Below, piece after piece: positions 24,921 through 34,045 of a stretch of DNA of 64,000 bases. Under the pieces are notes generated by a model. It saw nothing but the letters and a program-made list of their open reading frames with translations, was not told the origin of the DNA and did no database searches. Position numbers and translations under genes: made by a program. Source of the DNA: Streptomyces hilarionis (GTDB lineage Bacteria > Actinomycetota > Actinomycetes > Streptomycetales > Streptomycetaceae); NCBI RefSeq assembly GCF_024539675.1, contig NZ_JAHHIT010000042.1, positions 1 through 64,000 on the forward strand, in the 5' to 3' direction. The first letter of the stretch is position 1; every line of letters starts with the position of its first letter.

Positions 24921-25580
24921 TCAGGCGTACGTCTCGATGTCCTTGATCATGGAGAAGCCGAGGCCGTACGCGCTCATGCCCCTCCCGTACGCCCCCACGT
25001 GCACCCCCTGCGAGGTGGAGCCGGCCAGCACCCAGCCGAACTCGGACTCGCGGTAGTGGAACGGCGTCGGCACGCCGTCGACGGGCAGGGACAGCGTGGA
25101 CCAGTCCGGGCCGTCGAGGTCGTCGGCGAGGACCCACGCGGTCTCGGTCTGCTGGTCCAGCCAGTCGTCGCGCAGACTGTGGTCCATCTGGCCCGGCCAG
25201 GTGAAGGACAGCAGGCCCACGCCCGCGAGCCAGGCCGCCGACGACACGGAGGTCGCCTCCAGCAGACCGGTGCCGTCCGCGCTGCGCCGTACGGGGTTCG
25301 CGGCGACCGTCACCACGACCGCGAACTTCCCGCGGTCCTCGCCGGCCGTCTCGTGCCGCACGGACGGCTCGTCCCCGTGGCCGAGGGAACCGTGCTCGAC
25401 GGCCCCGTCGGCGGCCGTGCCCACCTGCATCAGCCAGCGCGGCCCCGCGAAGGCCTCGTCGAGGCCGTACCAGGGGAAGGGTGCCTCCAGGTAGCCGTCG
25501 ACCGTGCGCCGCGCGGAGGGGACCTGCTGTCCGTCCTCCGCGGCCGGCGTCTGCGCGACTGCCCGACTCGTCGTCTCCAT
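24921..25580 (-). CDS. Conserved Streptomyces protein, function unknown
   Basis: A 219-residue soluble protein without signal or membrane segments. Recognisable stretches are DGYLEAPFPWYGLDEAFAGPRWL near residue 30, DEPSVRHETAGEDRGKFAVVVTVA, and FHYRESEFGWVLAGSTSQGVHVGAYGRGMSAYGLGF near the end. Strand-rich, with several conserved-looking Trp residues. ATG 25580 has GAGGAGG 12 nt upstream. It lies between mrp and tatB but is separated from tatB by 169 nt. I do not recognise a family function. Confidence 0.65.
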   Translation of the reverse strand: METTSRAVAQTPAAEDGQQVPSARRTVDGYLEAPFPWYGLDEAFAGPRWLMQVGTAADGAVEHGSLGHGDEPSVRHETAGEDRGKFAVVVTVAANPVRRSADGTGLLEATSVSSAAWLAGVGLLSFTWPGQMDHSLRDDWLDQQTETAWVLADDLDGPDWSTLSLPVDGVPTPFHYRESEFGWVLAGSTSQGVHVGAYGRGMSAYGLGFSMIKDIETYA

Positions 25581-25749
25581 GTGCCCGGACGCCTCCTCGT
25601 TCTCGACGGAGCGACCGGCCCGCCCCCCTTCGGGCGTACTCGTCCGCTCCGCACAACAACCAGGCAGCATAGCCACCCCGCTCCGCGCTGCCGGGAATCC
25701 ACCCGGCGCGTGGAGCGTGCGCCCCCTCACATCGGGGAGCGCCGACGGC

Positions 25750-26196
25750 TCAGGTGGCGTCCGCGTCGAAGGGCGGGCGGTCGTCCTCGCCCGGCTTCTC
25801 GGGGCGCTTGGTCATGTCGACGCGCGCGCCGCCCGACGCGCCCGCGGAACCCGAGGTTGAGGGGACGTCCGTGTCGCGGCTGTGCACCGCGTCCGTGACC
25901 TCGGCCATCTCCTTCTTCAGGTCGAAGCCGTTGCGGATCTCCTTCAGCCCCAGCTCGTCGTTGTCCAGCTGCTTGCGGATGAACGTCTTGGGGTTGAGGT
26001 CCTCGAACTCGAAGTCCTTGAACTCCGGGCCGAGTTCGCTGCGGATGTCCGCCTTGGCGCTCTCCGAGAACTCACGGATCTTCCGGACGGTGCGCATCAC
26101 GTCCTGGATCACCTTCGGGAGCTTGTCCGGACCGAAGACGAGCACGGCCAGGACGATGATCGTCACCAGCTCGAGCGGTCCTATGTCATTGAACAC
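25750..26196 (-). CDS. tatB: Sec-independent translocase subunit TatB
   Basis: A 148-residue TatA/B-type protein. One N-terminal transmembrane helix (ELVTIIVLAVLVFGPDKLPK, residues 9-28) ends in the Phe-Gly hinge, followed by a long amphipathic helix (RTVRKIREFSESAKADI). The D-P-rich tail is disordered. The start MFNDIGPLEL and the Glu/Asp near residue 8 are TatB-like. It delivers folded twin-arginine proteins to TatC. It is the last gene of the sigma-antisigma-htrA cluster, as in mycobacteria. GTG start with AAGGAG. Confidence 0.9.
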   Translation of the reverse strand: MFNDIGPLELVTIIVLAVLVFGPDKLPKVIQDVMRTVRKIREFSESAKADIRSELGPEFKDFEFEDLNPKTFIRKQLDNDELGLKEIRNGFDLKKEMAEVTDAVHSRDTDVPSTSGSAGASGGARVDMTKRPEKPGEDDRPPFDADAT

Positions 26197-26462
26197 CTGA
26201 AGCTCCTTGCGATGTCCGCGGCCCTCGGCCCTCGGCCCTCAGTGGTCAAGTTCGGGTCTTCCGTGGTCCGGGCCGGTCCCACGGTACCTGTCGCACCTGT
26301 CCGACCGGTACCGCCCCGAGGCCTCCGAGTGGGTGGACCCGGCCGGTTTTCCGCGTTGTTTGCCCGGGGGACGACATTTCGGGGTCCGCCCTGTGACGTT
26401 CGCGGCACGCGACGCGGCGGAGGCGGCCCGCGCCCGCCGCGAGCCGGCGGGCGCGGCGCGCC

Positions 26463-28679
26463 TCAGCCGTCACCGGACGAGCCGAGGACCAGGGTGAGCG
26501 TGCGCTCGCGCCCCGCACGCTCCACGGTCAGCTCCAGACGGTCGCCCGGGCGGTGGGCGCGGGTCCTGACGATCAGCTCCCCGCCGGTGTGGACGCGCCG
26601 GCCGTCGACCTCGGTGATGACGTCGCCGGACCTGATCCCGGCCCGGTCGCCGGGCCCGCCCGGCGTGACGGGTGCGTTCCCGTCGGCGCCCGTGGCGCTG
26701 ACGCGGGCGCCGTCCCCCGCGTAGTCCATGTCGAGGCTGACCCCGATCACCGGGTGCGTCGCCCGGCCGGTGTTGATCAGCTCCTCGGCCACGCGTCTGC
26801 CCTGGTTGATCGGGATGGCGAACCCCAGGCCGATCGAACCGCCCTGGGCGTCGTCGTCGGCGCCGTGGGCGCCGGACCGGATGGCGGAGTTGACGCCGAT
26901 GACCCGGCCCCGCGCGTCGAGGAGGGGGCCGCCGGAGTTGCCGGGATTGATCGGCGCGTCGGTCTGGAGGGCGTCCACGTAGGAGACGTCGCTCGCGTCG
27001 CCGCTGCCGCCCCCGGAGACGACGGGCCGCTCCCTGGCGCTGATGATCCCCGAGGTGACCGTGCCCTCCAGGTCGAAGGGCGCGCCGATGGCGACCACGG
27101 GGTCGCCGACCCGGACGTCGTCGGAGTTGCCCAGGTAGAGCGGCTTGAGGCCCTTCACCCCGGTCACCCGCACCACGGCGAGGTCGTAGCCGCTGTCCCG
27201 GCCCACGACCTCGGCCTCCACGGTCTGCCCGCCCTCGAAGACGACGGATATCCCACCGCCGCCCTTGGCGGACTCCACGACGTGGTTGTTGGTGAGGATG
27301 TAACCGAGGGAGTCGAGGACGAAGCCGGTCCCGGTGCCGGCCGAGTCGCCGCCGCCGACGTGCAGCGTGACGACGCCGGGCAGGGCCCGGGCGGCGATCC
27401 CGGCCACGCCGTCGACGGCCCGCCCGGGCTCCGCCGACGCCTGCGGCAGCCGGATCGGGCGGAGCCCGCCGTTGCGCTCCAGCCACGCGCCGACGGCTCC
27501 GCCCAGCCCGCCGGCGACGAGCGCGACGGCCACGGCGCCGCCGACCAGCCTCGTGCGCACCCGTCGGCGCCGCTGCGCCCCGCTGACGGACTCCGCCCCG
27601 ACGGAACCGCCGAACGGGTTCGCGGACCAGGGGTCGTAACGCCGCCAGGGGTCCGCGGGCACGTCGGACACCGCGGGGGCGGACACGGCGGGGGCTGAGG
27701 GCGCCGGGGCGGGAAGTCCGGAAGGCAGGGGTACCGGCTGTGCCTCCGGCTCCGCGGGAGGCGGCGCCGGGTGGGGCGTGGCGTCGGGTGCGGGGGCCGG
27801 GGCGGCGGTCCTGGGCGCCGGAACGGAAATGGGCGCGGAGGCGGGCGCGGACGCGATCGCCGGGTGCTGCACCGGAGGAGCGGGGGCCCAGGGACCGGGC
27901 TCGCCGTACGGCGGGGTGCTGTAGGGATCGGGATCGTGCAACGGCCGGCTCCGCCGCTCCCCTGTACCTGTCCCTGTGCTGGGGCCTGCGCTGGTACCTG
28001 TGCTCGTGCCTGCGCCCGCGTCCGCGACGTCACGGGGGTCGCGGATACCGGGGGGAGCCTGCGGACCGGGGGCTCCGGCGGGGAGGGCGTCGGCGACGAC
28101 CGGGCCGGACGGCGCGACCTCGGCGTCGGGGGAACCCACATCGAGGGAACCCGCGGCGGTGAGCGCGCCGGACGGGTCGGCGTCGTCCCCGTCGGCCGGG
28201 CCCACCGGGTCCGGGCCCGGTATCGCCGCACCCTCCTCGGCTCCCACGCCTCGGGAGTCGCTCGAAGCAGCCGGGCGCTCAGCGTCGTGCTCGGGGAGGC
28301 GCCGCGGACTCGCCGAGTCGTCCAGGGCTCCCGCGTGCGGTGCGCCGCCCGCCCGGGCGGAGGTCGCCGGGCGGCTCAGTTCGTAGTCGCCGTCGTCGAG
28401 GGCGCCGGGAGCGGGAGGGGAGGGAGAAGGGAAAGGGGACGTCGCCGCAGTCGTCGCCTCGGGCCGCGGCGCGGGTCCGGGCTGCTCTGTGGGCGCGTCC
28501 GCGGCGTTCGGCACGGGATTCGGGCGGGCCAGTGCGAAGTCGCCGTCGGCGTCACCGGGGGCCGGGCTCGACTCGGCCCTGGTGTCGTCGGCCCGGTCCT
28601 CGCGGTCCTGTCGCGCCGGCGACGACTGTGGCCGGGGCAGACTCCACCACTTCGCCCTCGTGGGCTTCCCCTCGTCCAT
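26463..28679 (-). CDS. HtrA/DegP-like membrane-anchored serine protease
   Basis: A 738-residue protein. Residues 1-375 are cytoplasmic, Pro/Ala/Ser-rich and probably disordered. One transmembrane helix (LVGGAVAVALVAGGLGGAVGAW, about 378-400) leads to an extracellular trypsin-like domain. The catalytic His is in NNHVVES (about 465), the Asp in YDLAVVRV (about 497) and the Ser in GNSGGP (about 580). A C-terminal PDZ domain spans about 640-730 (GDRAGIRSGDVITEVDGRRV). It degrades or refolds damaged envelope proteins. It lies 150 nt downstream of the anti-sigma gene, so it probably belongs to the stress regulon. The cytoplasmic extension is unusually long. ATG preceded by GGGGGGAGAG. Confidence 0.92.
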   Translation of the reverse strand: MDEGKPTRAKWWSLPRPQSSPARQDREDRADDTRAESSPAPGDADGDFALARPNPVPNAADAPTEQPGPAPRPEATTAATSPFPSPSPPAPGALDDGDYELSRPATSARAGGAPHAGALDDSASPRRLPEHDAERPAASSDSRGVGAEEGAAIPGPDPVGPADGDDADPSGALTAAGSLDVGSPDAEVAPSGPVVADALPAGAPGPQAPPGIRDPRDVADAGAGTSTGTSAGPSTGTGTGERRSRPLHDPDPYSTPPYGEPGPWAPAPPVQHPAIASAPASAPISVPAPRTAAPAPAPDATPHPAPPPAEPEAQPVPLPSGLPAPAPSAPAVSAPAVSDVPADPWRRYDPWSANPFGGSVGAESVSGAQRRRRVRTRLVGGAVAVALVAGGLGGAVGAWLERNGGLRPIRLPQASAEPGRAVDGVAGIAARALPGVVTLHVGGGDSAGTGTGFVLDSLGYILTNNHVVESAKGGGGISVVFEGGQTVEAEVVGRDSGYDLAVVRVTGVKGLKPLYLGNSDDVRVGDPVVAIGAPFDLEGTVTSGIISARERPVVSGGGSGDASDVSYVDALQTDAPINPGNSGGPLLDARGRVIGVNSAIRSGAHGADDDAQGGSIGLGFAIPINQGRRVAEELINTGRATHPVIGVSLDMDYAGDGARVSATGADGNAPVTPGGPGDRAGIRSGDVITEVDGRRVHTGGELIVRTRAHRPGDRLELTVERAGRERTLTLVLGSSGDG

Positions 28680-28829
28680 GCTCTCCCCCCAGTCGAGCCG
28701 ACCGCGGCGTCGGACCGGTGGCACTCCCCCGGTCCTGCCCGGCGCCCTCCGCCGTCGCGCCCGGCTGCCTGGCCGGACGCGGTCCACCGCGATTCAACCA
28801 GGTTCGCCGGGCCGTGCGCAGGGCGCGGT

Positions 28830-29837
28830 TCAGCGGGTGTGCCGCGAGGGCGGAAGGGCAGAAGAGGGGCTGGGAGCGGACGAGGTGAGGGGGACGGGCG
28901 CGGCGAGCAGACCGGGACCGGCGAACTTGGGCCCGCTGCCGGTCCATGCGCCGGGGGAGACCGGCGAACTCGTGCCGAGCGGACGTATCAAGGGAGACAT
29001 GACCGCGGCCCCGGCCACCATGGGCGTGGTCAGCCGGTGCAGGACCTGCTCGACCGGACCGCCGGGCTGAGCGGGCATCCCCGGCAGCAACGGCGCCGAC
29101 ACCTCGGTCGGGGCGACCGGGGTGTCGCCGAGCTGTCCGCCCTGCGAGAGCAGGGGCCCGACCGCACGGCGGCGTTGGTTCTCCGCCGCCACGGAGCCCG
29201 TGCCCGGGGTGCGGACCGGTGTCACGTTGCTTCCGGAGCCGGATCCGGCCCGGCCGTCCGCGGGCGTGTCGACCGGGGCGACCGTGGTCATCCCGCCCAG
29301 GGCGATCGCGGCCAGCGACACCGCGCCCGCGGCGACGAACGCGAAGCGCATCCCACGGGAGCGTTCCGTGTCGTGCCGGTCGCCTGCGCGGCCGACGGGG
29401 TGGATGCGGAAGCCTCGGTCGGAGGCGGGCGAGAGGACGGAGCCGTGGTCCCGGGCCGGCACATAGCCGAACTCGAACGGCTCGTCCCGTCTCGTCCCCC
29501 TCACGGGAGTGCCCCTCAGGGGGAAGACGCCGTCGCCGAAGGCCGAGCCGCCCAGCGGTCTGCCGCCACCGCCGTCGGCGTCGCCCCCACCGGGCAGCCC
29601 TTGCAGACGGGCCAGGAAGCTCTCGGACGGGGCGGGCGGGGCGACCTCGGCGAAGACGTTCTTCAGCCGGCGCTGCGCGTCGACCTCCGTCTTGCACTTC
29701 GCACAGGTCGCCACGTGTGCGAGTACGCGCTCGCGGGTGTCGTGACCGAGCTCGCCGTCCACCAGGGCCGAGAGCCGGTCGCCGAGGTGCTGCTCCGCGA
29801 GGAGCCGCTCGGCTGCGTCGTGTCGGGATCCACTCAC
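28830..29837 (-). CDS. Zinc-binding anti-sigma factor (RseA-like)
   Basis: A 335-residue protein. The anti-sigma domain has the HVATCAKC (HX3CX2C) zinc motif at residues 41-48, followed by [11 protein letters not shown]. One transmembrane helix ([18 protein letters not shown]) is near the middle, with an extracytoplasmic Pro/Ser/Gly-rich tail. The start GTG overlaps the sigma-factor stop (GTGA), giving coupled synthesis. It should hold the sigma factor inactive until envelope stress releases it. The adjacent HtrA is a natural candidate for regulated proteolysis, by analogy with mycobacterial RseA; this is inference. Confidence 0.88.
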   Translation of the reverse strand: MSGSRHDAAERLLAEQHLGDRLSALVDGELGHDTRERVLAHVATCAKCKTEVDAQRRLKNVFAEVAPPAPSESFLARLQGLPGGGDADGGGGRPLGGSAFGDGVFPLRGTPVRGTRRDEPFEFGYVPARDHGSVLSPASDRGFRIHPVGRAGDRHDTERSRGMRFAFVAAGAVSLAAIALGGMTTVAPVDTPADGRAGSGSGSNVTPVRTPGTGSVAAENQRRRAVGPLLSQGGQLGDTPVAPTEVSAPLLPGMPAQPGGPVEQVLHRLTTPMVAGAAVMSPLIRPLGTSSPVSPGAWTGSGPKFAGPGLLAAPVPLTSSAPSPSSALPPSRHTR

Positions 29838-30619
29838 GCGGTCGCGCCCCCTCCTCCCAGAGCGGGCACCCGGGCCGCGAAGGGGCGGCGCCCGGCGCGT
29901 GCCTCGGGCGAACGGTGCGCGAGGGCCTTGCGCAGCTGCGAACGGCCGCGGTGGATGCGCGAGCGGACCGTGCCCAGCTTGACGCCGAGGGTCGCGGCGA
30001 TCTCCTCGTAGGAGAGCCCCTCGATGTCGCAGAGCACGACGGCGGCGCGGAACTCGGGCGCGAGGGTGTCGAGGGCCTGCTGGACGTCGGCGTCGAAATG
30101 GGCGTCGTTGAAGACCTGCTGCGGGCTGGGCTCCTTGCTGGGGAGCCGCTCGGCCGCGTCGTCCCCCAGCGCGTCGAAGCGGATGCGCTGCTTGCGGCGG
30201 ACCATGTCCAGGAAGAGGTTGGTCGTGATGCGGTGCAGCCAGCCCTCGAAGGTGCCCGGCGTATAGGTCGACAGGGAACGGAAGACGCGGACGAAGACCT
30301 CCTGCGTGAGGTCCTCGGCGTCGTGCTGGTTGCCGGTCAGCCGGTAGGCGAGCCGGTAGACCCGGCCACTGTGCATGCTGACGATCTCCTCCCACGTGGG
30401 CGGAGTCCACGCCTGCCCGTCCGCGTCGGTGGTAAAGGTCGCGGTCTGGGCTGGCCCGACGGCGATGCCGGCGGAGTGGCTGGGGTCAGCAGCGGTGTCG
30501 TTCACGGATTTCGGCCTGCCCGCCGACCCGAGAAAGCGCCGCAGCACTCCTCCCCGGTCCACAGGCGCGGCCGCACCTCCCCTGTCGGCATTGGTGGTGT
30601 CCAGTGGAGCCCCTACCAT
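29834..30619 (-). CDS. ECF RNA polymerase sigma factor (mycobacterial SigE-like)
   Basis: A 261-residue ECF sigma factor. Region 2 spans about 75-145: [35 protein letters not shown], then the DNA-melting [15 protein letters not shown]. Region 4 spans about 170-225: [31 protein letters not shown]. The 70-residue N-terminal extension is long for an ECF factor. ATG 30619 (GAGGTGG upstream) is chosen over an in-frame start at 30736. It probably directs its own operon and envelope-repair genes. Gene order sigma, anti-sigma, htrA, tatB with a divergent O-methyltransferase equals M. tuberculosis Rv1220c-Rv1224. It is not the S. coelicolor protein named SigE. Confidence 0.9.
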   Translation of the reverse strand: MVGAPLDTTNADRGGAAAPVDRGGVLRRFLGSAGRPKSVNDTAADPSHSAGIAVGPAQTATFTTDADGQAWTPPTWEEIVSMHSGRVYRLAYRLTGNQHDAEDLTQEVFVRVFRSLSTYTPGTFEGWLHRITTNLFLDMVRRKQRIRFDALGDDAAERLPSKEPSPQQVFNDAHFDADVQQALDTLAPEFRAAVVLCDIEGLSYEEIAATLGVKLGTVRSRIHRGRSQLRKALAHRSPEARAGRRPFAARVPALGGGGATA

Positions 30620-30848
30620 AGCCACCTCGCCCGTTAGCTCCGGATAAGCGGTTTTACGAGAAATTGATCTGGGCTGACACGGCTCATGCGGCTGCGTCAG
30701 CACTTGCTCGGCGCCCTGTCCCACGTCGTGATCCAACCGTGTCCCCCCGTGTGCGTTCCCACCCCTTCAAACGCCCGGTCCCATCTGCGGGTTCCCGGCG
30801 GCAACGGATACAGTCACGCCCAGGCAACCACGGGGACAGGAGAGGGTC

Positions 30849-31481
30849 ATTACCGGCAACCGGCAGGCAAGCTGGGCGTTCGCCGACGCCTATGCCGCCG
30901 AGGACGAAGCGCTGCGCTGGGCCCGTGACCGGGCCCGTGAGGCAGGGCTGCGCTCGGTGTCGCCCAGCACGGGCGCCGCGCTGCGGATGCTCGCCGCCAC
31001 CGTGGACGCGAAGGCGGTCGCCGAGATCGGCACCGGCACCGGCGTCTCCGGGATCCACCTGTTGCACGGAATGCGCCCGGACGGCGTCCTGACGACCGTG
31101 GACCCCGAGCCCGAGCACCAGCAGTTCGCCCGGCAGGCCTTCCGCGCCTGCGGGTTCGCCAGCAACCGGGCCCGTTTCATCCCGGGCCGCGCCCTCGACG
31201 TGCTGCCCCGCCTCGCGGACTCCGGCTACGACCTGGTGTTCTGCGACGGCGACCGGCTGGAGCTGCTGGAGTACCTCGCTGAATCGTTGCGCCTGCTGCG
31301 GCCGGGCGGCCTGGTCGTCTTCGAGGGCGTCTTCGCCAACGGCCGCACGGTCGATTCGGGGCCGCAGCCCACGGAGGTCATACGCATCCGGGAGCTGTTG
31401 CGGGCGGTGCGCGAGAGCCAGGAGCTGGTGACGTCGCTGCTGCCGGTGGGCGACGGGCTCCTGTGCGCCGTCAAGCGCTGA
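30849..31481 (+). CDS. SAM-dependent O-methyltransferase, probable ATT start
   Basis: About 210 residues of the class I catechol-type O-methyltransferase family. Motif I AEIGTGTGVSGIHLL, then TVDPEPEHQ (SAM ribose acid), DLVFCDGDR and LRLLRPGGLVVFEGVF. The family N-terminus (SWAFADAYAAEDEALRWARDRAREAGLRS) is encoded upstream of the first GTG (30957). No ATG, GTG or TTG precedes it in frame, so ATT at 30849, 6 nt after AGGAGAGG, is the best start. Substrate unknown. It is divergent from the sigma factor, like Rv1220c, and shares its control region. Confidence 0.82.
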   Translation: MTGNRQASWAFADAYAAEDEALRWARDRAREAGLRSVSPSTGAALRMLAATVDAKAVAEIGTGTGVSGIHLLHGMRPDGVLTTVDPEPEHQQFARQAFRACGFASNRARFIPGRALDVLPRLADSGYDLVFCDGDRLELLEYLAESLRLLRPGGLVVFEGVFANGRTVDSGPQPTEVIRIRELLRAVRESQELVTSLLPVGDGLLCAVKR

Positions 31482-31618
31482 GCCGCTGAACGGTTCGGTC
31501 CCGGGCGTTGGGCCTTTCGGGCCTCGCGGCCCCCGCGGACCCGCGAAAACCCCGGAAAGACAACCGCCCCGGCGCCCAGAGGGACGCCGGAGCGATCGGC
31601 AGTGCAGAGTCGCTCGCG

Positions 31619-31786
31619 TCAGCCGACGACCTTCTTCAGGGCGTCGCCGAGCGCGTCGGCCTCGTCAGGGGTCAGCTCGACGACGAGCCGCCCGCCGCCT
31701 TCGAGCGGAACGCGCATGACGATGCCCCGCCCCTCCTTGGTCACCTCGAGCGGGCCATCACCCGTTCGCGGCTTCATGGCCGCCAT
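31619..31786 (-). CDS. DUF3117 small protein
   Basis: A 55-residue protein with the family sequence MKPRTGDGPLEVTKEGRG followed by VPLEGGGRLVVELTPDEA and ending LGDALKKVVG. ATG at 31786 (MAAMKPR) has GAAGGGGAA upstream; a second Met three codons on is possible. Highly conserved in actinobacteria (Rv1211 next to tagA in M. tuberculosis) but of unknown function. Monocistronic here. Confidence 0.85.
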   Translation of the reverse strand: MAAMKPRTGDGPLEVTKEGRGIVMRVPLEGGGRLVVELTPDEADALGDALKKVVG

Positions 31787-32163
31787 GCTCGTTCCCCTTC
31801 CTGAAACCAGCTCATCGCCAAAGCCGACGGCCCGTGGAGGGCAGCCGCGATCCAGCGTGGGACCCGCGGCACCGGCATCGAACACATTGCTTCCAGGCCA
31901 TTATCCCGCATCTGCGGACCCGATGACCAACATCAGTAGGCATCGCTTGGGCAACGCGCGCGAGCAAAACCACTCAATTCGGCGATGTGACTGCGATACT
32001 GCGCCGCCGCACGCGCTTCCGAGCACCGGAATCCGTCCCGAATTCTTTGACGCAGGTCACACGTCGGGTCCGGTCCCCGGGCGATGATCTCCGCCATGCT
32101 GTCCCGTACAGGGGACGTACCGGCCAGTAGGGCGTCCCGGCCGCGACACGGAGGGGAAACGCC
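31787..32163. other. Divergent intergenic region, no gene seen
   Basis: About 377 bp between DUF3117 (minus) and the enoyl-CoA hydratase (plus). It should hold both promoters. No convincing -35/-10 pair, hairpin or short ORF with a ribosome site was found, apart from GGAGGGGAAACGCC before the hydratase ATG. Confidence 0.5.
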
Positions 32164-32955
32164 ATGGTCGACACCGTGCTCTACGAGGTGAGTGACGGGC
32201 TCGCGACGATCACGCTGAACCGCCCGGAGGCGATGAACGCGCTGGACATCGCGACCAAGGTCGCCCTCCGGGACGCGGTGCGCTCCGCGGCCGCCGACGA
32301 CGCGGTGCGCGCCGTGCTGCTGACCGCCGCCGGGGAGCGCGCGTTCTGCGTGGGGCAGGACCTCAAGGAGCACATCGGGCTGCTGGCCGAGGGGTCGAAG
32401 CAGGTCATGAGCACGGTCGCGGAGCACTACAACCCGATCGTGCGGGCGCTGACGGAGGCGCCGAAGCCGGTGGTCGCCGCGGTGAACGGCGTGGCCGCGG
32501 GCGCCGGCCTCGGCTTCGCGCTGGCCGCGGACTACCGCCTCGTGTCCGACACGGCCTCGTTCAACACCTCGTTCGCGGGGGTCGCGCTCACCGCCGACTC
32601 CGGCGTCTCCTGGACGCTGCCCCGGGTGATCGGCCCCGGCCGCGCCGCCGACCTGCTGCTCTTCCCGCGGAGCATCAAGGCCCAGGAGGCCTACGACCTG
32701 GGCATCGCGAACCGGATCGTGCCGGCGGACGCGCTGCGCGCGGAGGCGGAGAAGGTCGCCCGCGCGCTCGCCGCCGGACCGACCGTGGCGTACGCGGCGA
32801 TCAAGGAGGCCGTCGCCTACGGGTCGACGCACACCCTCTCCGAGACGCTGGACAAGGAGGACGAGTTGCAGGCGCGGGCGGGGGCCTCCGAGGACCACAC
32901 GATCGCGGTGCGGGCGTTCGTCCAGAAGGAGAAGCCGAAGTACCTCGGTCGCTGA
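32164..32955 (+). CDS. Enoyl-CoA hydratase/isomerase (PaaG type)
   Basis: A 263-residue crotonase-fold enzyme. The CoA/oxyanion segments are FCVGQDLKEH (about 64) and NGVAAGAGLGFALAADYRL (about 110). The catalytic acidic residue appears to be the Asp of LTADSGVSWTLPR, the pattern of PaaG-type 1,2-epoxyphenylacetyl-CoA isomerases and delta-isomerases, rather than the Glu pair of FadB-type hydratases. It acts in CoA-thioester catabolism. No other paa genes are nearby, so the substrate is uncertain. Ribosome site GGAGGGG. Confidence 0.85.
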   Translation: MVDTVLYEVSDGLATITLNRPEAMNALDIATKVALRDAVRSAAADDAVRAVLLTAAGERAFCVGQDLKEHIGLLAEGSKQVMSTVAEHYNPIVRALTEAPKPVVAAVNGVAAGAGLGFALAADYRLVSDTASFNTSFAGVALTADSGVSWTLPRVIGPGRAADLLLFPRSIKAQEAYDLGIANRIVPADALRAEAEKVARALAAGPTVAYAAIKEAVAYGSTHTLSETLDKEDELQARAGASEDHTIAVRAFVQKEKPKYLGR

Positions 32956-32963
32956 GCACGGCC

Positions 32964-32990
32964 GCGCCCCCTGGCCGCGTCAGGGGGCGC
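32964..32990. terminator. Terminator between convergent genes
   Basis: GCGCCCCCTG and CAGGGGGCGC pair around a 7-nt loop. It starts 8 nt after the hydratase stop and overlaps the last codons of tag, so both genes end in it. Confidence 0.7.
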
Positions 32991-33567
32991 TTCTGCTCAC
33001 GCAGGACGCCAGGTGGTCGTTCACCAGGCCGCAGGCCTGCATCAGCGCGTACGCCGTCGTCGGCCCGACGAACCGCAGACCCCGCTTCTTGAGCGCCTTG
33101 GACAGGGCCGTCGACTCGTCCGTGACCGCCGGGACGTCCGCCAGGGTCTTCGGCGCGGGCCGGCCGGCCGGGTCGGGGGCGTGGGACCAGATCAGCTCGT
33201 CCAGGTCGCCCGGCGCCCAGCCGGCCAGCACGCGCGCGTTGGCGAGGGTGGCGTCGACCTTGGCGCGGTTGCGGATGATGCCCGGGTCGGCCAGGAGGCG
33301 GGTGCGGTCCTCGTCGGTGAAGAGGGCGACCGAGGCGATCTCGAAGCCGGCGAAGGCGGCGCGGAACCCGGCCCGGCGGCGCAGGATCGTGATCCAGGAC
33401 AGGCCCGACTGGAAGGCCTCCAGGCTGAGGCGTTCGAACAGCGCGTCGTCGCCGTGGACCGGCCGGCCCCACTCCTCGTCGTGGTACGTCACGTAGTCCG
33501 GCGTGGACAGGGCCCAGGGGCAGCGCGGCGCGCCGTCCGCCCCGGCGAGGGCGGCGCCGTCGCTCAC
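32980..33567 (-). CDS. tag: DNA-3-methyladenine glycosylase I
   Basis: A 195-residue base-excision enzyme. CPWALSTPDYVTYHDEEWG near residue 16 holds the zinc Cys and His and the catalytic Glu region. LEAFQSGLSWITILRRR and FVGPTTAYALMQACGLVNDH follow, with HLASC supplying the second His-X3-Cys zinc pair. It removes 3-methyladenine from alkylated DNA. The GTG start overlaps the stop of the DivIVA-like gene, so it is co-translated. The pair matches M. tuberculosis Rv1209-Rv1210. Confidence 0.92.
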   Translation of the reverse strand: MSDGAALAGADGAPRCPWALSTPDYVTYHDEEWGRPVHGDDALFERLSLEAFQSGLSWITILRRRAGFRAAFAGFEIASVALFTDEDRTRLLADPGIIRNRAKVDATLANARVLAGWAPGDLDELIWSHAPDPAGRPAPKTLADVPAVTDESTALSKALKKRGLRFVGPTTAYALMQACGLVNDHLASCVSRSAP

Positions 33568-33923
33568 TGCTGGTCCTCCGGGGCCCGCTTCTCCATGGAG
33601 ACATGGGGCGCGGCCGGGGCCTGCGCGCCGGCCAGGGCCGACTCCAGGTCGGCGATGCGCGCGTCGCGCTCGGCGAGTTCGGCGCCGAGCCGGTTGAGGG
33701 CGTCGTCGACGTCGGCCATGCGGTAGCCGCGGGCGCTGAGCGGGAAGCGCAGCCGGTCGACGTCGGAGCGGTCGAGCGGGCGGTCCGGGGGCAGCGGGTC
33801 GTGCAGTCGCTCGGGGGCGGCCTCCGGCAGCGGGCCGGCGCCCTCGCCGCCGCCCACCACGGCGAGTGTCACCGCGGCGACCACGACGGCGAGTGCGACG
33901 ACCAGGAACAGGAACATAACCAT
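33564..33923 (-). CDS. DivIVA-domain membrane protein
   Basis: A 119-residue protein. The N-terminal transmembrane helix (VMFLFLVVALAVVVAAVTLAVV) is followed by a Pro-rich linker and a DivIVA-like motif (LRFPLSARGYRMADVDDALNRL), then a coiled coil (LAERDARIADLESALAG). Small proteins of this type are linked to polar growth or division by family resemblance only. Coupled to tag by overlapping stop/start. A GGAG tract precedes the ATG. Confidence 0.8.
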   Translation of the reverse strand: MVMFLFLVVALAVVVAAVTLAVVGGGEGAGPLPEAAPERLHDPLPPDRPLDRSDVDRLRFPLSARGYRMADVDDALNRLGAELAERDARIADLESALAGAQAPAAPHVSMEKRAPEDQQ

Positions 33924-34045
33924 CGGTGGGTCTCCACACTCGGTGTGCTCGGAGCGGATGTGTGGGTCCGATCGTGCCATGCGGGTGCGGCGGTTAGGGT
34001 CGCAGGCGGCGGATGTGCAGGACGTACGAGGAGAGGTCACAGGGG

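Noticed and set aside
29834..30619. Naming the sigma factor sigE
   Set aside because: It is the counterpart of mycobacterial SigE by context, but the S. coelicolor gene named sigE is a different ECF factor, so no symbol was given.
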